Of a stretch of 64,000 nt of DNA, positions 51,065-61,047 are shown piece by piece (position 1 is the stretch's first letter; each line of letters starts with the position of its first letter). The stretch comes from Peribacillus frigoritolerans (GTDB taxonomy: Bacteria; Bacillota; Bacilli; Bacillales; DSM-1321), in contig JAUPFL010000001.1 in NCBI GenBank assembly GCA_030562215.1, positions 2,778,501 through 2,842,500 on the forward strand, written 5' to 3'. A program made the position numbers and the translations under genes. A model generated the notes under the pieces. It saw only the letters and a program-made list of their open reading frames with translations, searched no databases and had not been told where the DNA came from.

Positions 51065-52333
51065 ATGTATCAGCAGTTAACAAATGGAGAAGTGTTGAAA
51101 AACATTGCACAGGAAGTGGAAGCAATGATTTCTCCGTTACATAAGCAAGTGGACGAACGAATCGAAGAAAATCAATTTCGCGTATTACAGAGTTATCAAT
51201 CACATAAAGTGAGTGATTCCCATTTCATCCCGACTACAGGGTATGGATACGATGATATGGGCCGCGATACGCTGGAATTGATATATGCAGATGTTTTTGG
51301 CGCGGAAGCTGGATTGGTGCGCCCCCAAATCATTTCAGGCACACACGCCATCTCCACCGCTCTTTTCGGTATATTGCGCCCAGGGGATGAATTGTTATAC
51401 ATAACTGGAAAGCCGTATGATACTTTGGAAGAGATTGTCGGTATCCGGGGATCGGGTATCGGATCTTTGCGTGATTTTCAGATCGGCTATAAGGCCGTTC
51501 CGTTAGCGGAAACCGGAACCGTTGATTTCGAAGCCGTCAAACAAGCCATTCAACCAAACACGAAGATGATCGGTATACAACGGTCAAAAGGGTATGCGAC
51601 ACGCCCTTCCTTTACGATAAATGAAATAAAGGAAATGATTTCATTTGTTAAAGAGATTAACCCGGAAATCGTCGTGTTCGTGGACAATTGTTATGGAGAG
51701 TTTGTTGAGACACAAGAACCATGTCATGTCGGAGCGGATTTAATGGCTGGTTCACTCATTAAAAATCCTGGTGGCGGGATAGTGAAAACCGGTGGATACA
51801 TTGTTGGTAAAAAAGATCTGGTTGAAGCTTGCTCTTATCGATTAACATCGCCAGGAATAGGGGCTGAAGCAGGTGCATCGCTTTATAGTCTGCAGGAAAT
51901 GTACCAAGGGTTCTTCCTTGCACCGCATGTCGTGGGCCAAGCTGTTAAAGGAGCGGTATTCACAGCTGCCTTTTTAGAAAAACTCGGTATGAATACATCT
52001 CCTAAATGGGATGCGAAGCGAACTGATTTGATTCAATCCGTCCAATTTGATGACCGGGATAAGATGGTTGCGTTCTGTCAGGCCATCCAATATGCATCAC
52101 CAATCAATTCACATGTAACACCATATCCTGCCTATATGCCAGGATATGAAGACGATGTAATCATGGCTGCGGGCACCTTTATACAGGGGGCCAGCATTGA
52201 ACTGACGGCAGATGGTCCGACAAGGGCTCCTTATGTTGCCTACGTTCAAGGCGGATTGACATACGCACATGTTAAAGTAGCTGTACTGACTGCTGTGAAT
52301 GCGCTAATTGACAAAAAGCTGATTCAATTGTAA
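51065..52333 (+). CDS. ynbB: YnbB, PLP-dependent Cys/Met-type lyase family protein
   Basis: This 422 aa aluminium-resistance/methionine gamma-lyase-related PLP enzyme has the FVDNCYGEFVE motif (PLP-contact Asp) and SLIKNPGGGIVKTGGYI with the Schiff-base Lys. ATG 51065 follows AAAGGGGA; a TTG three bases earlier is also possible. Always next to hflX and glnR in Bacillus; substrate not established. Confidence 0.9.
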   Translation: MYQQLTNGEVLKNIAQEVEAMISPLHKQVDERIEENQFRVLQSYQSHKVSDSHFIPTTGYGYDDMGRDTLELIYADVFGAEAGLVRPQIISGTHAISTALFGILRPGDELLYITGKPYDTLEEIVGIRGSGIGSLRDFQIGYKAVPLAETGTVDFEAVKQAIQPNTKMIGIQRSKGYATRPSFTINEIKEMISFVKEINPEIVVFVDNCYGEFVETQEPCHVGADLMAGSLIKNPGGGIVKTGGYIVGKKDLVEACSYRLTSPGIGAEAGASLYSLQEMYQGFFLAPHVVGQAVKGAVFTAAFLEKLGMNTSPKWDAKRTDLIQSVQFDDRDKMVAFCQAIQYASPINSHVTPYPAYMPGYEDDVIMAAGTFIQGASIELTADGPTRAPYVAYVQGGLTYAHVKVAVLTAVNALIDKKLIQL

Positions 52334-52454
52334 ATGAAATTAAGTTAGGTAGGTAATGGGAATCCAGATACAATTGGATTCCTAAAAAAGCAATAGTCAT
52401 AATATTTGAGTAGTAGCAAATCATTTAATTTTTCTGAAAAAAGACGTCATAAAA

Positions 52455-52495
52455 TGTAACATCATATTGACAAGTTTAATAACATGATATATGCT
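52455..52495 (+). promoter_or_regulatory. glnRA promoter with GlnR/TnrA-like site
   Basis: TTGACA (52467-52472), 17 bp, TATGCT (52490-52495) is a sigma-A promoter. TGTAA at 52455 and TGACA at 52468-52472 form a dyad like the GlnR/TnrA box TGTNA-N7-TNACA, but with 8 instead of 7 bases between. A second half-site TAACA lies at 52480-52484. Position is that of the B. subtilis glnRA operators, so nitrogen autoregulation is expected. Confidence 0.6.
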
Positions 52496-52528
52496 TATTT
52501 TAAGATAAACAAAAGGAGGATGCTAAGA

Positions 52529-52932
52529 ATGAGCGGCAACAACATTCGGCGTTCGATGCCTCTTTTTCCATCGGAATCGTCATGCAGCTAACTGAGTTGT
52601 CTGCACGCCAAATTCGGTATTACGAAGAGCATCAACTTATTACTCCTATGAGAACAGATGGAAATCGTCGGGTTTTTTCATTAAACGATATCGATCGACT
52701 GCTTGAGATTAAAGACTTAATCGAACAAGGAGTCAATCTGGCCGGCATCAAAAAGATTTTCACTGTAAAGGAAGAGAATTTACCTAAAACTCAAGATTTA
52801 GAACAAGCGGAAAAGATAAGACAGGACCTTAGTGACGAGGAGCTTCGCAAGCTTCTGCGTGCCGAGCTTTTACAAGGCAGCAAGCATCGAACATCTCTTC
52901 GGCAAGGGGATATGTCCCGTTTTTTCCAATAA
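52529..52932 (+). pseudogene. glnR: Nitrogen regulator GlnR (MerR family), one frameshift
   Basis: Adding one C at 52568-52569 joins [20 protein letters not shown] to [18 protein letters not shown], a complete ~134 aa GlnR. It has the MerR-type winged helix, dimer helix, and the C-terminal SRFFQ segment that senses feedback-inhibited glutamine synthetase. ATG 52529 follows AAAGGAGGA. As written the protein would stop early. glnA follows in the same operon. Confidence 0.93.
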
Positions 52933-52971
52933 AAAATATGATTTATGAATGATTATTAGGGGGAATAGAAA

Positions 52972-54306
52972 TTGGCAAAGTTCACACGTGAAGACATCAC
53001 TCGTTTAGCGAAAGAAGAAAATGTTAAGTACATTCGTTTACAATTTACTGACATTTTAGGGACAATTAAAAACGTTGAAATCCCAGTCAGTCAATTAGAA
53101 AAAGCACTTGATAATAAAATGATGTTTGACGGATCTTCCATTGAAGGCTTCGTTCGTATCGAAGAGTCTGATATGTACCTATATCCTGATTTAAACACAT
53201 GGGTTATCTTCCCTTGGACTTCTGAAAAAGGTAAAGTCGCACGTCTAATCTGTGATATTTACAATACGGATGGAACACCTTTTGATGGAGATCCACGTGC
53301 AAACCTAAAACGTGTTCTTGCGGAAGCAAGAGAAATGGGCTTCACGGATTTCAATCTTGGACCTGAGCCTGAATTCTTCCTATTCAAACTGGATGCAGCA
53401 GGCGAGCCGACTCTAGAATTGAACGATAAAGGCGGATACTTTGACCTTGCACCTACTGACCTAGGAGAAAACTGCCGTCGTGATATCGTTCTTGAACTTG
53501 AAGAAATGGGATTTGAAATCGAAGCATCCCACCATGAAGTAGCTCCAGGACAACATGAAATTGACTTTAAATATGCAGATGCAATTTCAGCTTGTGATAA
53601 CATCCAAACATTTAAATTGGTTGTTAAAACGATTGCCCGTAAACATGGTTTACACGCAACATTCATGCCAAAACCATTGTTCGGTGTTAACGGATCTGGA
53701 ATGCACTGTAATGTTTCACTATTCAAAGGCAACGAAAACGCGTTTTATGATAAAGAAGGTAAATTGGAATTAAGTAAAACAGCTGAGCAATTTATCGCAG
53801 GTATCATTAAGCATGCTCCAAGCTTCACTGCGGTAACAAACCCAACTGTTAACTCATACAAACGTCTAGTTCCTGGTTACGAAGCTCCTTGCTATGTTGC
53901 ATGGTCTGCTAAAAACCGTAGCCCACTAATCCGTATCCCAGCTTCACGCGGAGTAAGTACTCGCGTAGAGGTACGTAGTGTCGATCCAGCAGCAAACCCA
54001 TACTTGGCGCTTGCAGTTCTACTAAAAGCTGGTCTTGACGGAATCAAGAACGACTTGACTCCTCCAGCTCCAGTTGACCGCAACATCTATGTAATGAATA
54101 AAGAAGAACGTGAAGAAGTAGGTATCGTTGATCTACCAGCTACTTTATATGCTGCATTGGAAACATTAAAATCTGATGAAGTAATCAAAGAAGCATTAGG
54201 TGAACATTTACTTGAGCACTTCATCGAAGCAAAAGAAATCGAGTGGGATATGTTTAGAACTCAAGTTCACCCATGGGAACGCGAACAATATATGTCAATG
54301 TATTAA
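52972..54306 (+). CDS. glnA: Type I glutamine synthetase
   Basis: This 444 aa enzyme makes glutamine from glutamate, ammonia and ATP. Visible are the beta-grasp region [27 protein letters not shown], the ATP/metal site [12 protein letters not shown], the [17 protein letters not shown] flap and [13 protein letters not shown] 52972 follows TTAGGGGGAATAG. Intact; with GlnR it forms the nitrogen feedback loop. Confidence 0.97.
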   Translation: MAKFTREDITRLAKEENVKYIRLQFTDILGTIKNVEIPVSQLEKALDNKMMFDGSSIEGFVRIEESDMYLYPDLNTWVIFPWTSEKGKVARLICDIYNTDGTPFDGDPRANLKRVLAEAREMGFTDFNLGPEPEFFLFKLDAAGEPTLELNDKGGYFDLAPTDLGENCRRDIVLELEEMGFEIEASHHEVAPGQHEIDFKYADAISACDNIQTFKLVVKTIARKHGLHATFMPKPLFGVNGSGMHCNVSLFKGNENAFYDKEGKLELSKTAEQFIAGIIKHAPSFTAVTNPTVNSYKRLVPGYEAPCYVAWSAKNRSPLIRIPASRGVSTRVEVRSVDPAANPYLALAVLLKAGLDGIKNDLTPPAPVDRNIYVMNKEEREEVGIVDLPATLYAALETLKSDEVIKEALGEHLLEHFIEAKEIEWDMFRTQVHPWEREQYMSMY

Positions 54307-54312
54307 TCTCTC

Positions 54313-54346
54313 AAACCCTTGGCACCTTTGGTGTCAGGGGTTTTTT
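54313..54346 (+). terminator. Terminator after glnA
   Basis: AAACCCTTGGCACC and GGTGTCAGGGGTTT pair around TTT, then TTTATTT. Confidence 0.9.
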
Positions 54347-54960
54347 ATTTCGGGCATTCTTTCATAAAATCTTAGGAAGTTATCAACTGTCCGAAAAATG
54401 CCCGAAAAAAATTTGGAAAGAATTTAAGATATAAGGAGATGAATCAAATGGGAAGGGATTTTTCATAATTACTTTAATTGTTATCGTGTAACTTTTTATT
54501 TAATTGGTTTTGATAGTTATATTTACTCCTATTAAAGTCAGTTCCCAGATATTACCCCGCCTATTATTGCCCCCCAAACAATACTTAAAGCGACGACAGA
54601 CATAAGCCAATATATTAGAATAAGGTAGACCACACATACAAATGTCTATACAAATCTATCAATTTTATAACTTAGAAAAAGCACTAACCTTGGAGGTCAG
54701 TGCTTTTTCATTTGTGTTGGCTCTCCATTCAATTTTATCCATACCAATATCCTGAATAAACAGTACCGCTTATTGTTGAATAAGATGAATTAGTATAAAA
54801 AGTTACCTTCATTCTAGTTTTCGCGTTCTTTTTCAATACATTTGTAAATGTTCTATTAGAAGGGCTAAGAATACGGATAAAACATAAAATGATTAATAAA
54901 TAATTTCTTTTTCATATAACAGCATCATTGGTCTCACGCTTACAAAGATGAAGAATTATT
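54347..54960. other. Gap after glnA with one terminator-like hairpin
   Basis: No convincing gene. AAAAGCACT and AGTGCTTTT at about 54677-54711 form a terminator-like hairpin. A ribosome-site-like TAAGGAG at 54434 is followed by ATG and a frame that stops after nine codons; adding bases would give a short hydrophobic peptide, too weak to call. Confidence 0.5.
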
Positions 54961-55050
54961 CAACTAACAGGTGCTTTACTGCATTACCAGAAGCTAATCA
55001 ACAGCTCCTTTTTCTAATGCAACCAACGGGGTAGTTTAGTTCATTAAGAA
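54961..55050 (+). repeat. Palindromic intergenic repeat, copy 1
   Basis: Left part CAACTAACAGGTGCTTTACT and right part AACCAACGGGGTAGTTTAGTT, with AACAGCTCC-like centre. First of about ten copies confined to 54.9-63.4 kb. Lies 3' of the amine oxidase gene. Confidence 0.75.
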
Positions 55051-55085
55051 ATTTCACAGTCCTAATTTATCTATATTTCCTGTGT

Positions 55086-56558
55086 TTATTTTGGCAAGTC
55101 ATTCACTTCATATGCAACCCGGATTCCGGATTCAATCGCCCCTTGCATCCAAGCGTGGGTAAGCGAAGTGTGTTCACCGGCAAAGTGCACCCTTCCTTCA
55201 GGTTTAGGGATATAAGGATGTAACTCGGTTTCCTGACCCGGTTCAAAAGCAGTGAAAGCTCCAGAAGTATATTCATTATCGACCCAACTTAAGGAAGTTC
55301 CTGATACAAACTCAGAATAGACTTGGTCTCCGAAAATTTCAGCTAAGTTCTTTAAAGCATATTGAATGCGATCTTCATTTGATAGACCGTTCCATATTAA
55401 AGCCTCATCCGCCCATGTATAGCTTGCCAAAACAACAGCAGGTCCCTTTGTACCAATCCCTTGACTTGGGTAATAAGTAAATCGAATCGGAAGGTCAGTT
55501 ATGGATTTACCACCATATTGATGGTGTCTTTCCCAAAACCTGCTTTTAAACTCGATACCGATTTTTGTTGCGCTCATATAGTTCAGTTCACGAATCGCTC
55601 TCCGTTTATAATAGGAAAAAGAATGGTATGGTTCAACTTTCACAAATCGTAACACTGTAAAGGGGATGGTTATGATGGCAAGATCACCAGTTATGGTGGA
55701 ATCCTCTAAGGTGTGCTGATGGGTGGAATGGATGGTTACTCTGTTGTTATGTTGGAGGATTTTCGTCATCCTTTGATTGAACATAAGAACTTCTTTTAAT
55801 TGCGGGAGAAATGCCCGTGGCAGCAGATCCATACCACCGGTTATCTCATAGAAACGATTTGCTCTGAAGGACGACTCTTCTCGCAAGACTTCAATAAATG
55901 ACATCCCCATATATGCTTCTAAGTCAAGGAGTACACCGATCATATCAACCGCGCCATCTGAAAAAGTCGTTCCATATTGATAATGGTAAGAGTTTAAGAA
56001 AGTACCTAGTGAGTAGTTTTTAAATTCTTTTTCTACGAGATGCCAATTTCTCGTAGGGTCTTGTTTAATAAAATCAAGAATTGGCTGTGTAGCTAATTTC
56101 ACCAGATCCTCTGCGCTTTTACCTCTTTCATTTGGGGCAACGGGAAAGTTTAGAATACCAGGAGAACGTTCAAAAATGTTAAGACGTGTTTTGATTCCAT
56201 TGAGATAAAGAATATCCATTGGAGTTCGGTTAATAAACAGGTTTAGGGTTAGCCCGAATTTTTTAATATACTCTAAGGTCAAAAAATGAACATCAGGAAT
56301 ACGCATTGGGCCTGGGTTAAAATAAAGCCCATTACTAAAGGGGGAACGTATGGTAAAGGCACGTCCGCCTACCCTGTTATTTGCTTCAAGTATTGTGATG
56401 TTGTGCCCGGCCTCCTGCAATAGAGAAGCCGCAACCAGTCCTGCCAGTCCTGCGCCAACAATAGTGATATGTTTGGGAACTTGGGACTTTTTAAGACCAT
56501 TTCTAATAATGCTAATCATTTGTTGAGTAGTTAATTGATAATTTATGTTAATGGGCAT
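55086..56558 (-). CDS. Flavin-dependent amine oxidase family protein
   Basis: This 490 aa protein has the FAD dinucleotide fold [17 protein letters not shown] (residues about 31-47), [18 protein letters not shown] and the C-terminal flavin-contact motif [20 protein letters not shown]. It resembles monoamine/L-amino acid oxidases that release ammonia and H2O2 from an amine substrate; the specific amine is unknown. CTGGAGGGAAG precedes the start. No signal peptide. Single-gene unit flanked by repeat copies 1 and 2. Confidence 0.85.
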   Translation of the reverse strand: MPININYQLTTQQMISIIRNGLKKSQVPKHITIVGAGLAGLVAASLLQEAGHNITILEANNRVGGRAFTIRSPFSNGLYFNPGPMRIPDVHFLTLEYIKKFGLTLNLFINRTPMDILYLNGIKTRLNIFERSPGILNFPVAPNERGKSAEDLVKLATQPILDFIKQDPTRNWHLVEKEFKNYSLGTFLNSYHYQYGTTFSDGAVDMIGVLLDLEAYMGMSFIEVLREESSFRANRFYEITGGMDLLPRAFLPQLKEVLMFNQRMTKILQHNNRVTIHSTHQHTLEDSTITGDLAIITIPFTVLRFVKVEPYHSFSYYKRRAIRELNYMSATKIGIEFKSRFWERHHQYGGKSITDLPIRFTYYPSQGIGTKGPAVVLASYTWADEALIWNGLSNEDRIQYALKNLAEIFGDQVYSEFVSGTSLSWVDNEYTSGAFTAFEPGQETELHPYIPKPEGRVHFAGEHTSLTHAWMQGAIESGIRVAYEVNDLPK

Positions 56559-57023
56559 CTCTTCCCTCCAGTGAAATAGATTTATTACATTGTATTCACT
56601 TGTATAGAGGTCTATGTGTTCTTACTATTTTCGGATAAATAAAGTAAAGATAAATTCTACTTTTGTAGCTGGGGTACAAATGAAAATATTAAATAAAGAG
56701 ACCCCTCCATTTCAGTGAGTGATAGGAAAAACCTCCAACACTTACACAGGTATACTTTTTACGTAGAAGTGCCTGAAGGATTTAGCGTTGAAGTTCTGTG
56801 TTTAACAAGTTACTTGGAGATTGATATTAAACTAACAGGCGCTTTACCTCAATAAAAGGGGGCTGCGGGAACCTTTTTCTTACGGAACTAACGGGGCAGG
56901 TTAGTTGTATAAGGAATTGGATTATTACGGTATAATCTTTAGGTTGTTGTCTTCAATACTCAATGTTAGGGTGGATAATTTAATCGTTCGAAATTTACAT
57001 TTAACTTTTAGGAGGACATACCT
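56559..57023. other. Intergenic region with repeat copy 2
   Basis: Divergent leader between the amine oxidase and the broken lipoprotein gene. Apart from repeat copy 2 (56829-56910), no gene or clear promoter was recognised. Confidence 0.5.
56829..56910 (+). repeat. Palindromic intergenic repeat, copy 2 (near-complete)
   Basis: AACTAACAGGCGCTTTACC at the left, a GGGGGCTGCGGGAACC centre, TTTTTCTTACGG, then AACTAACGGGGCAGGTTAGTT at the right. Both ends are small inverted repeats and the whole can fold into one long hairpin. Confidence 0.85.
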
Positions 57024-57594
57024 TTGTTTAATTTTGTCACTGTAGGGCTCCTTGTTATAGGAATCCTTGCTGCTTGTGTCAATGAACTATAAAAATGAAT
57101 TAGTAGATGTAGATACTCCTCAACAAAACGAGGTTCAAGATTCCACCCAACAGAACACAGAGCTTTCTTACGATGCACCAAGGTATCATATGACGGGCGG
57201 TTGGACAAATGGTGAATATTACATAATGATTAATGGTAGCAGCGACTTCGAAGGATCTGCTAAGTAGATACTGCAAAAAATTCCGAAAAAGGGAAAAGAG
57301 AAAGTCATAAAGCATTTACAGTTAACCGAATCAACCGGAAATAAACTAACTGCAAAGCCTCCAGGCGGCGAGGAGAATGTACATTTATGGTAAAATGTGG
57401 AGTGATGTACAACTCCTTTATTTCACAATGCCTTCACGAAATCCTCATGTCCTGAAATCACTCCATTTAACTTTGACCTCACAATCAAGGGGGATGAAAT
57501 CCTGCGAATAAGTGAGCATTCGAAAGATATTTGTATCAAACTGAGGGAGTTGAAGAAGGTATTTATTGATCAGCTAAAGAATAGTATTCGGTAA
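57024..57594 (+). pseudogene. Degraded lipoprotein gene
   Basis: TTG 57024 after TAGGAGGAC gives MFNFVTVGLLVIGILAACV, a lipoprotein signal peptide with lipobox ILAAC. A one-base shift follows near 57080; then frame YKNELVDVDTPQQNEVQDST runs to an in-frame TAG (57265), past which coding-like sequence continues (ILQKIPKKGKEKVIKHLQLT). More shifts lead to a final part reading DEILRISEHSKDICIKLREL up to TAA 57592. A substitution-type stop plus several shifts suggest real decay. A related fragment occurs at 62806-62865. Confidence 0.6.
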
Positions 57595-57639
57595 AGGTTG
57601 ATTTTAAGGGGTAAACAAACTTAATATCAGGAGGGAAAA

Positions 57640-57927
57640 ATGGTTGATTATAGTTATGAGAAACAATATCTGAAAAAACTCAGGACTTTTACTTATATCA
57701 CGATAGCATTAATTTTTTTAATGATATTTATATTCATTTGCATTTTTCTTTTGTATTTTTCTATGTCAAGCATTTTAGACGTTGTGTATTTTACACCAAA
57801 AATAGCAATTTTCTCATTCTTGATTTCTAGTGTATTTTCTGTTTTAGCCATAAAAAATCTCTTTGGTAAGATATTGTTATTATTAAACATATTTCTAATG
57901 CTATTTATGATTTTTTATGGACCATAA
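57640..57927 (+). CDS. Small hypothetical membrane protein
   Basis: This 95 aa protein has a short charged N terminus and three hydrophobic helices (ITIALIFLMIFIFICIFLLY; IAIFSFLISSVFSVLA; LLLLNIFLMLFMIFY). No family recognised. ATCAGGAGGG precedes ATG 57640. It follows the broken lipoprotein gene closely. Confidence 0.65.
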   Translation: MVDYSYEKQYLKKLRTFTYITIALIFLMIFIFICIFLLYFSMSSILDVVYFTPKIAIFSFLISSVFSVLAIKNLFGKILLLLNIFLMLFMIFYGP

Positions 57928-57956
57928 ATAGATACAAGAAGACTAAATTAGGGTGT

Positions 57957-58012
57957 AAGCTGTCGTTTAGACAGCCTTTACTTATGCAACTATCAGGGCA
58001 GTTTAGTTGCAG
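57957..58012 (+). repeat. Palindromic intergenic repeat, copy 3 (partial)
   Basis: Central hairpin GCTGTC-GTTTA-GACAGC, then ATGCAACTATCAGGGCAGTTTAGTT. The left end is missing or diverged. Confidence 0.65.
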
Positions 58013-58148
58013 AAAAAATGCTAAAATATGTATAGCTAAATTAAACTTTGGGACGTGATTAAAACGGATAAATTTAAAAAAACTTTTCTCCGGTTTTAGT
58101 AACCGGTTAGTTTAAGACAGGGGTGTTCGAGGTGACAGTTATTAATGG

Positions 58149-58545
58149 ATGGAGGCGTTTAATTTAAATAAAATTTTAAAAATGGGTATTTGTACGTCTA
58201 TCGTATTAGTAATTTTACTTGGTGTTACTTTTTTTGAATACATATTTTTAAGATTACTCGGATTACAATATAATTCAATTGGTGCTTTAGTATTTTTCTT
58301 TGTTATGTAGGTATTTCTTGAAATACCTCTCTCGCTCATTACAAATGCGATACCAAAGGCTTTAAAATCCTTCGGTATTATTCAATCAACTAAGGGCTGG
58401 GGGTCTCACTTTTGCGTTAATTGAATTACTCGTTACCTTCTTGGATAATATCTCCATTACTTGGCAAGGTTCACTCATATTTGCATTGATTTCTGTACTT
58501 ATCGGTTTGAAATTAAAGAGAAAGATGATGGCGACCAATGATTGA
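58149..58545 (+). pseudogene. YrvL-family protein, stop codon and frameshift
   Basis: Frames combine into a ~131 aa membrane protein: MEAFNLNKILKMGICTSIVL, FEYIFLRLLGLQYNSIGALV, a TAG at 58308, then VFLEIPLSLITNAIPKALKS and, after removing one G from the run at 58400-58404, GLTFALIELLVTFLDNISIT. The EIPLSLITNAIPKAL block is the YrvL family hallmark. The TAG sits where a Tyr is likely (TAT or TAC). Family function is reported only as regulatory; here the gene looks inactive. Confidence 0.6.
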
Positions 58546-58591
58546 TAGTGAAGAATTCAAGACAATAGAAAATAGATTTAATTCCAAAAAG

Positions 58592-58625
58592 TAAACTATC
58601 GAACGCACGTTAGTTTAACAAGAAT
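58592..58625 (+). repeat. Palindromic intergenic repeat, copy 4 (half)
   Basis: AAACTATCGAACGCACGTTAGTTTAACAAG shows the AACTA...TTAGTT dyad of one end of the element. Confidence 0.5.
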
Positions 58626-58658
58626 GGGGAAACCCTAATTGATTAGGAGTGAGGTTAG

Positions 58659-59009
58659 ATGATTGCCATTGTTATGCAAGTAATTTTAGCAGTTTTTATT
58701 TTAGTCGGAGGATTCATAAAACTTTTACGTATCCCGTTTCAGGTTGAACATTGGCAGCATTATCAATATCCATTATGGTTCATGTCTGTAATTGGATTTA
58801 TTGAACTTATTGGAGCAATAGGAATGATTGGGGGTATCTGGAATAGATACTTGGCTGTTGGATCAGGTGTATTGTTTGTACTTATCATGATAGGAGCCCT
58901 ACATGCTCATATTTTTCGAGCGCATCAATCTATTGTAATGATTGTTCCTGCAATGATCTGTTTAATATTATCTATCATGGTTATTATCAAGAACTTAACG
59001 TTCGCATAA
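58659..59009 (+). CDS. DoxX-family membrane protein
   Basis: This 116 aa protein has four hydrophobic helices. ILVGGFIKLLRIP, FIELIGAIGMIGGIW and LIMIGALHAHIFRAH match the DoxX/DoxX-like pattern. Role uncertain; relatives are linked to redox or thiol stress. TTAGGAGTGAGG precedes ATG 58659. Single-gene unit between repeat copies 4 and 5. Confidence 0.8.
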   Translation: MIAIVMQVILAVFILVGGFIKLLRIPFQVEHWQHYQYPLWFMSVIGFIELIGAIGMIGGIWNRYLAVGSGVLFVLIMIGALHAHIFRAHQSIVMIVPAMICLILSIMVIIKNLTFA

Positions 59010-59114
59010 ATTTGTTCACAATTTTGGAGAGTTTAATAAAACTTATAATTTTACTTCTCTATTTATGTTAATCCCCTACTGAATCAGTCTTTGAGGGACT
59101 TTGCGAATGTTCTT

Positions 59115-59166
59115 GAACTAACGGGTGCGTTAGCTGAAAATCAGAGCTGTCTTTAAGGCGAGAGAG
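59115..59166 (+). repeat. Palindromic intergenic repeat, copy 5 (left half)
   Basis: GAACTAACGGGTGCGTTAGC then GAAAATCAGAGCTGTCTTTAAGG. The right end is replaced by the SDR ribosome site (GAGAGGAGC). Confidence 0.75.
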
Positions 59167-59178
59167 GAGCTTCAATAA

Positions 59179-59913
59179 GTGCTTAAAAATAGAAAAGTAA
59201 TCGTAACAGGCGCGGCTTCTGGAATAGGTAAAGAAATTGTCAAACAATGCTTATATGAGGGGCTTCAGTAATTGCATGCGATATTAATGAACATTCCTTA
59301 TATGATTTAAAACGGTCAATGGATGATCGCTATGTTCTACATACATATCAGTTAGATGTAAGTAACCATGAAGAGGTCATTAAATTTTTTGTATATGTTG
59401 AAGCAGAACAAGCTGATGTAGATGGTTTAGTTAATAATGCGGGGATTTATTTGGCGAAAAATATATTGGATTATCAAGTAGATGAAATTGATAAAGTCCT
59501 AGATATAAATGTTAAGGGGTATATTTATCTCTCACAAATGTTCGGTAAAAAATTGTTCCAAAGCCAACGTAAAGGGAGTTATCGTTAATATGTCTTCAGT
59601 GTCAGGAATGGAGGGCAGTTCAGATGCAATTTATGGGTTATCAAAGGCTGCCATATTAGGTTTAACTAAAAGCTGCGCAATGAATTTCTCACCATATATC
59701 CGAGTTAATGCTGTTGCTCCTACGATGGTTAATACTCCCATGATGGGTACGATACCTGATTGGAGAAAAGAGGAGTATTTAAGTCACCAACTCATCAATA
59801 CGCCTGTCCTGCCTGAAGATGTGGCTGATACTGTTGTCTTCTTATTATCAGATAGAGCCAAGCATTATACAGGCGCAACATTCGATATTAATAATGGAGG
59901 ATATCTAAGATAG
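59179..59913 (+). pseudogene. Short-chain dehydrogenase/reductase, frameshifted
   Basis: Repaired reading gives a ~245 aa SDR: VIVTGAASGIGKEIVKQCLY, NNAGIYLAKNILDY, catalytic Ser in MSSVSG and YGLSKAA with Tyr-x-x-x-Lys changed to YGLSK, RVNAVAPTMVNTPM, and a C-terminal GATFDINNGG. GTG 59179 follows GAGAGGAGC. One G is missing at 59259-59262, and two bases (probably A) between about 59562 and 59572. Substrate unknown. Confidence 0.8.
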
Positions 59914-59928
59914 TTCTGCTTCTTGTTA

Positions 59929-60014
59929 AACAATAGGTACGTTTGTTTAGATAGGGGTTGCTGAGGCAATCCTTTTTCTTATGGCACTAACGGGACAGAT
60001 TAGTTGATTAAGCA
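59929..60014 (+). repeat. Palindromic intergenic repeat, copy 6
   Basis: AACAATAGGTACGTTTGTTTAG, centre GGGGTTGCTGAGGCAATCC, TTTTTCTTATGGCACTAACGG then GACAGATTAGTTGATTAAGC. Confidence 0.75.
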
Positions 60015-60326
60015 TTAGGGAGAGTTAATAGGGTGAAATTAAAACTTTTAAGGGGAAGACAGTGAGAAACTACTTAGAGTAACAACCATACTACAATAAA
60101 TCGTAGAGTAAGAAGTCTAGTGGCGTTTTCTAGTAATACTCGGAAGTATAAGCGCTTTCTGTTATAATAACAATGGGTTGGCATGTGTGGCTGTCATAGT
60201 ATCTGGCGTAGGCGGGGCCAATACCGGAAGAGGACTTAGTGAAAATATCCTTTTTATCTGAATAAAATCTTACATAAACTATAAAAGACGATAACCCCTT
60301 GGCACTCAAGGGGGTTATTTTTCTGG
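60015..60326. other. Gap between SDR and secreted-protein gene
   Basis: A terminator-like hairpin (AACCCCTTGG, CACT, CAAGGGGGTT) lies at 60295-60318 and serves the leftward secreted-protein gene. A short open frame 60121-60261 (FLVILGSISAFCYNNNGLAC) has no start or ribosome site and is not called. No other feature. Confidence 0.5.
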
Positions 60327-60827
60327 TTATTCAGCAGTGAATGTAAATGTTTCTTTTAAAGGTCTGCCTTCCATTCCCTTTTGAGTCCAAATAATTTCCA
60401 CTTCGAATTCCGTAGCTTTTTCAGCCAAAAGGAAATTGCTAAATCGATAAGGATACCCATCATTCAATTGTTTTGCTAAAGCAATCGCCTGTTCATCAGT
60501 ATCTAGTTTTCTACAAGGATGATCAGGAGGACAACCAAAAAGTGCAAACTTCGTCGTAGAATTAGGTTCATTTCTATACATGTAAATTTCCGCAGATAAT
60601 ACATCCTTACCAATATTATCAACCTCTAAAGAGTAAGTATGATATTCTCCCTTTTTAGATTCTGCTAACACCATACCTTTTTCAGCTTGGCCTACTTGAA
60701 CCGACCATTGTTTCGATGTTTGTTTGGTTGGCAATTCACCAAAGGTTAAAGCTTTTGCCTCTAGAGTTGGTGCGACTATGTTCAAAAGAAATAATGTGCA
60801 TATAGCAAGTATCGTTTTCTTAACCAT
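60327..60827 (-). CDS. Secreted hypothetical protein
   Basis: This 166 aa protein has a Sec signal peptide (MVKKTILAICTLFLLNIVAP, cleavage probably after LEAKA). The mature part is beta-rich with a Cys pair in FGCPPDHPCRKL. No family recognised. AAGGAGGTAG precedes the start. Leftward, between repeat copies 6 and 7. Confidence 0.7.
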   Translation of the reverse strand: MVKKTILAICTLFLLNIVAPTLEAKALTFGELPTKQTSKQWSVQVGQAEKGMVLAESKKGEYHTYSLEVDNIGKDVLSAEIYMYRNEPNSTTKFALFGCPPDHPCRKLDTDEQAIALAKQLNDGYPYRFSNFLLAEKATEFEVEIIWTQKGMEGRPLKETFTFTAE

Positions 60828-60885
60828 GACTACCTCCTTGTTTTAGTTACAGTTACTTTGCCCAAAATGGAATGGACTATGTTTT

Positions 60886-60960
60886 GAACTAAGAGGTGCT
60901 TTATTTAATAAGGAAGGTTGCTGCGGCAACCTTGTTTCTTAACGGAACTAAAGGGGCAGC
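60886..60960 (+). repeat. Palindromic intergenic repeat, copy 7 (best central hairpin)
   Basis: GAACTAAGAGGTGCTTTATT, TAAGGAAGGTTGC-TGCG-GCAACCTTGTTTCTTA, then CGGAACTAAAGGGGCAGC. The right GTTAGTT end is lost. Confidence 0.85.
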
Positions 60961-61047
60961 ATTCCTGTAATGAATGAAAATGAGTTTTGAGCACATCTTT
61001 CTTATTAAATTAAACAAAACCAGCTAAGTTTGTGATTTAATACACTT

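Noticed and set aside
60121-60261. Small hydrophobic ORF (bacteriocin-like look)
   Set aside because: No start codon with a ribosome site, and the upstream frame does not join with one or two base changes in a convincing way.
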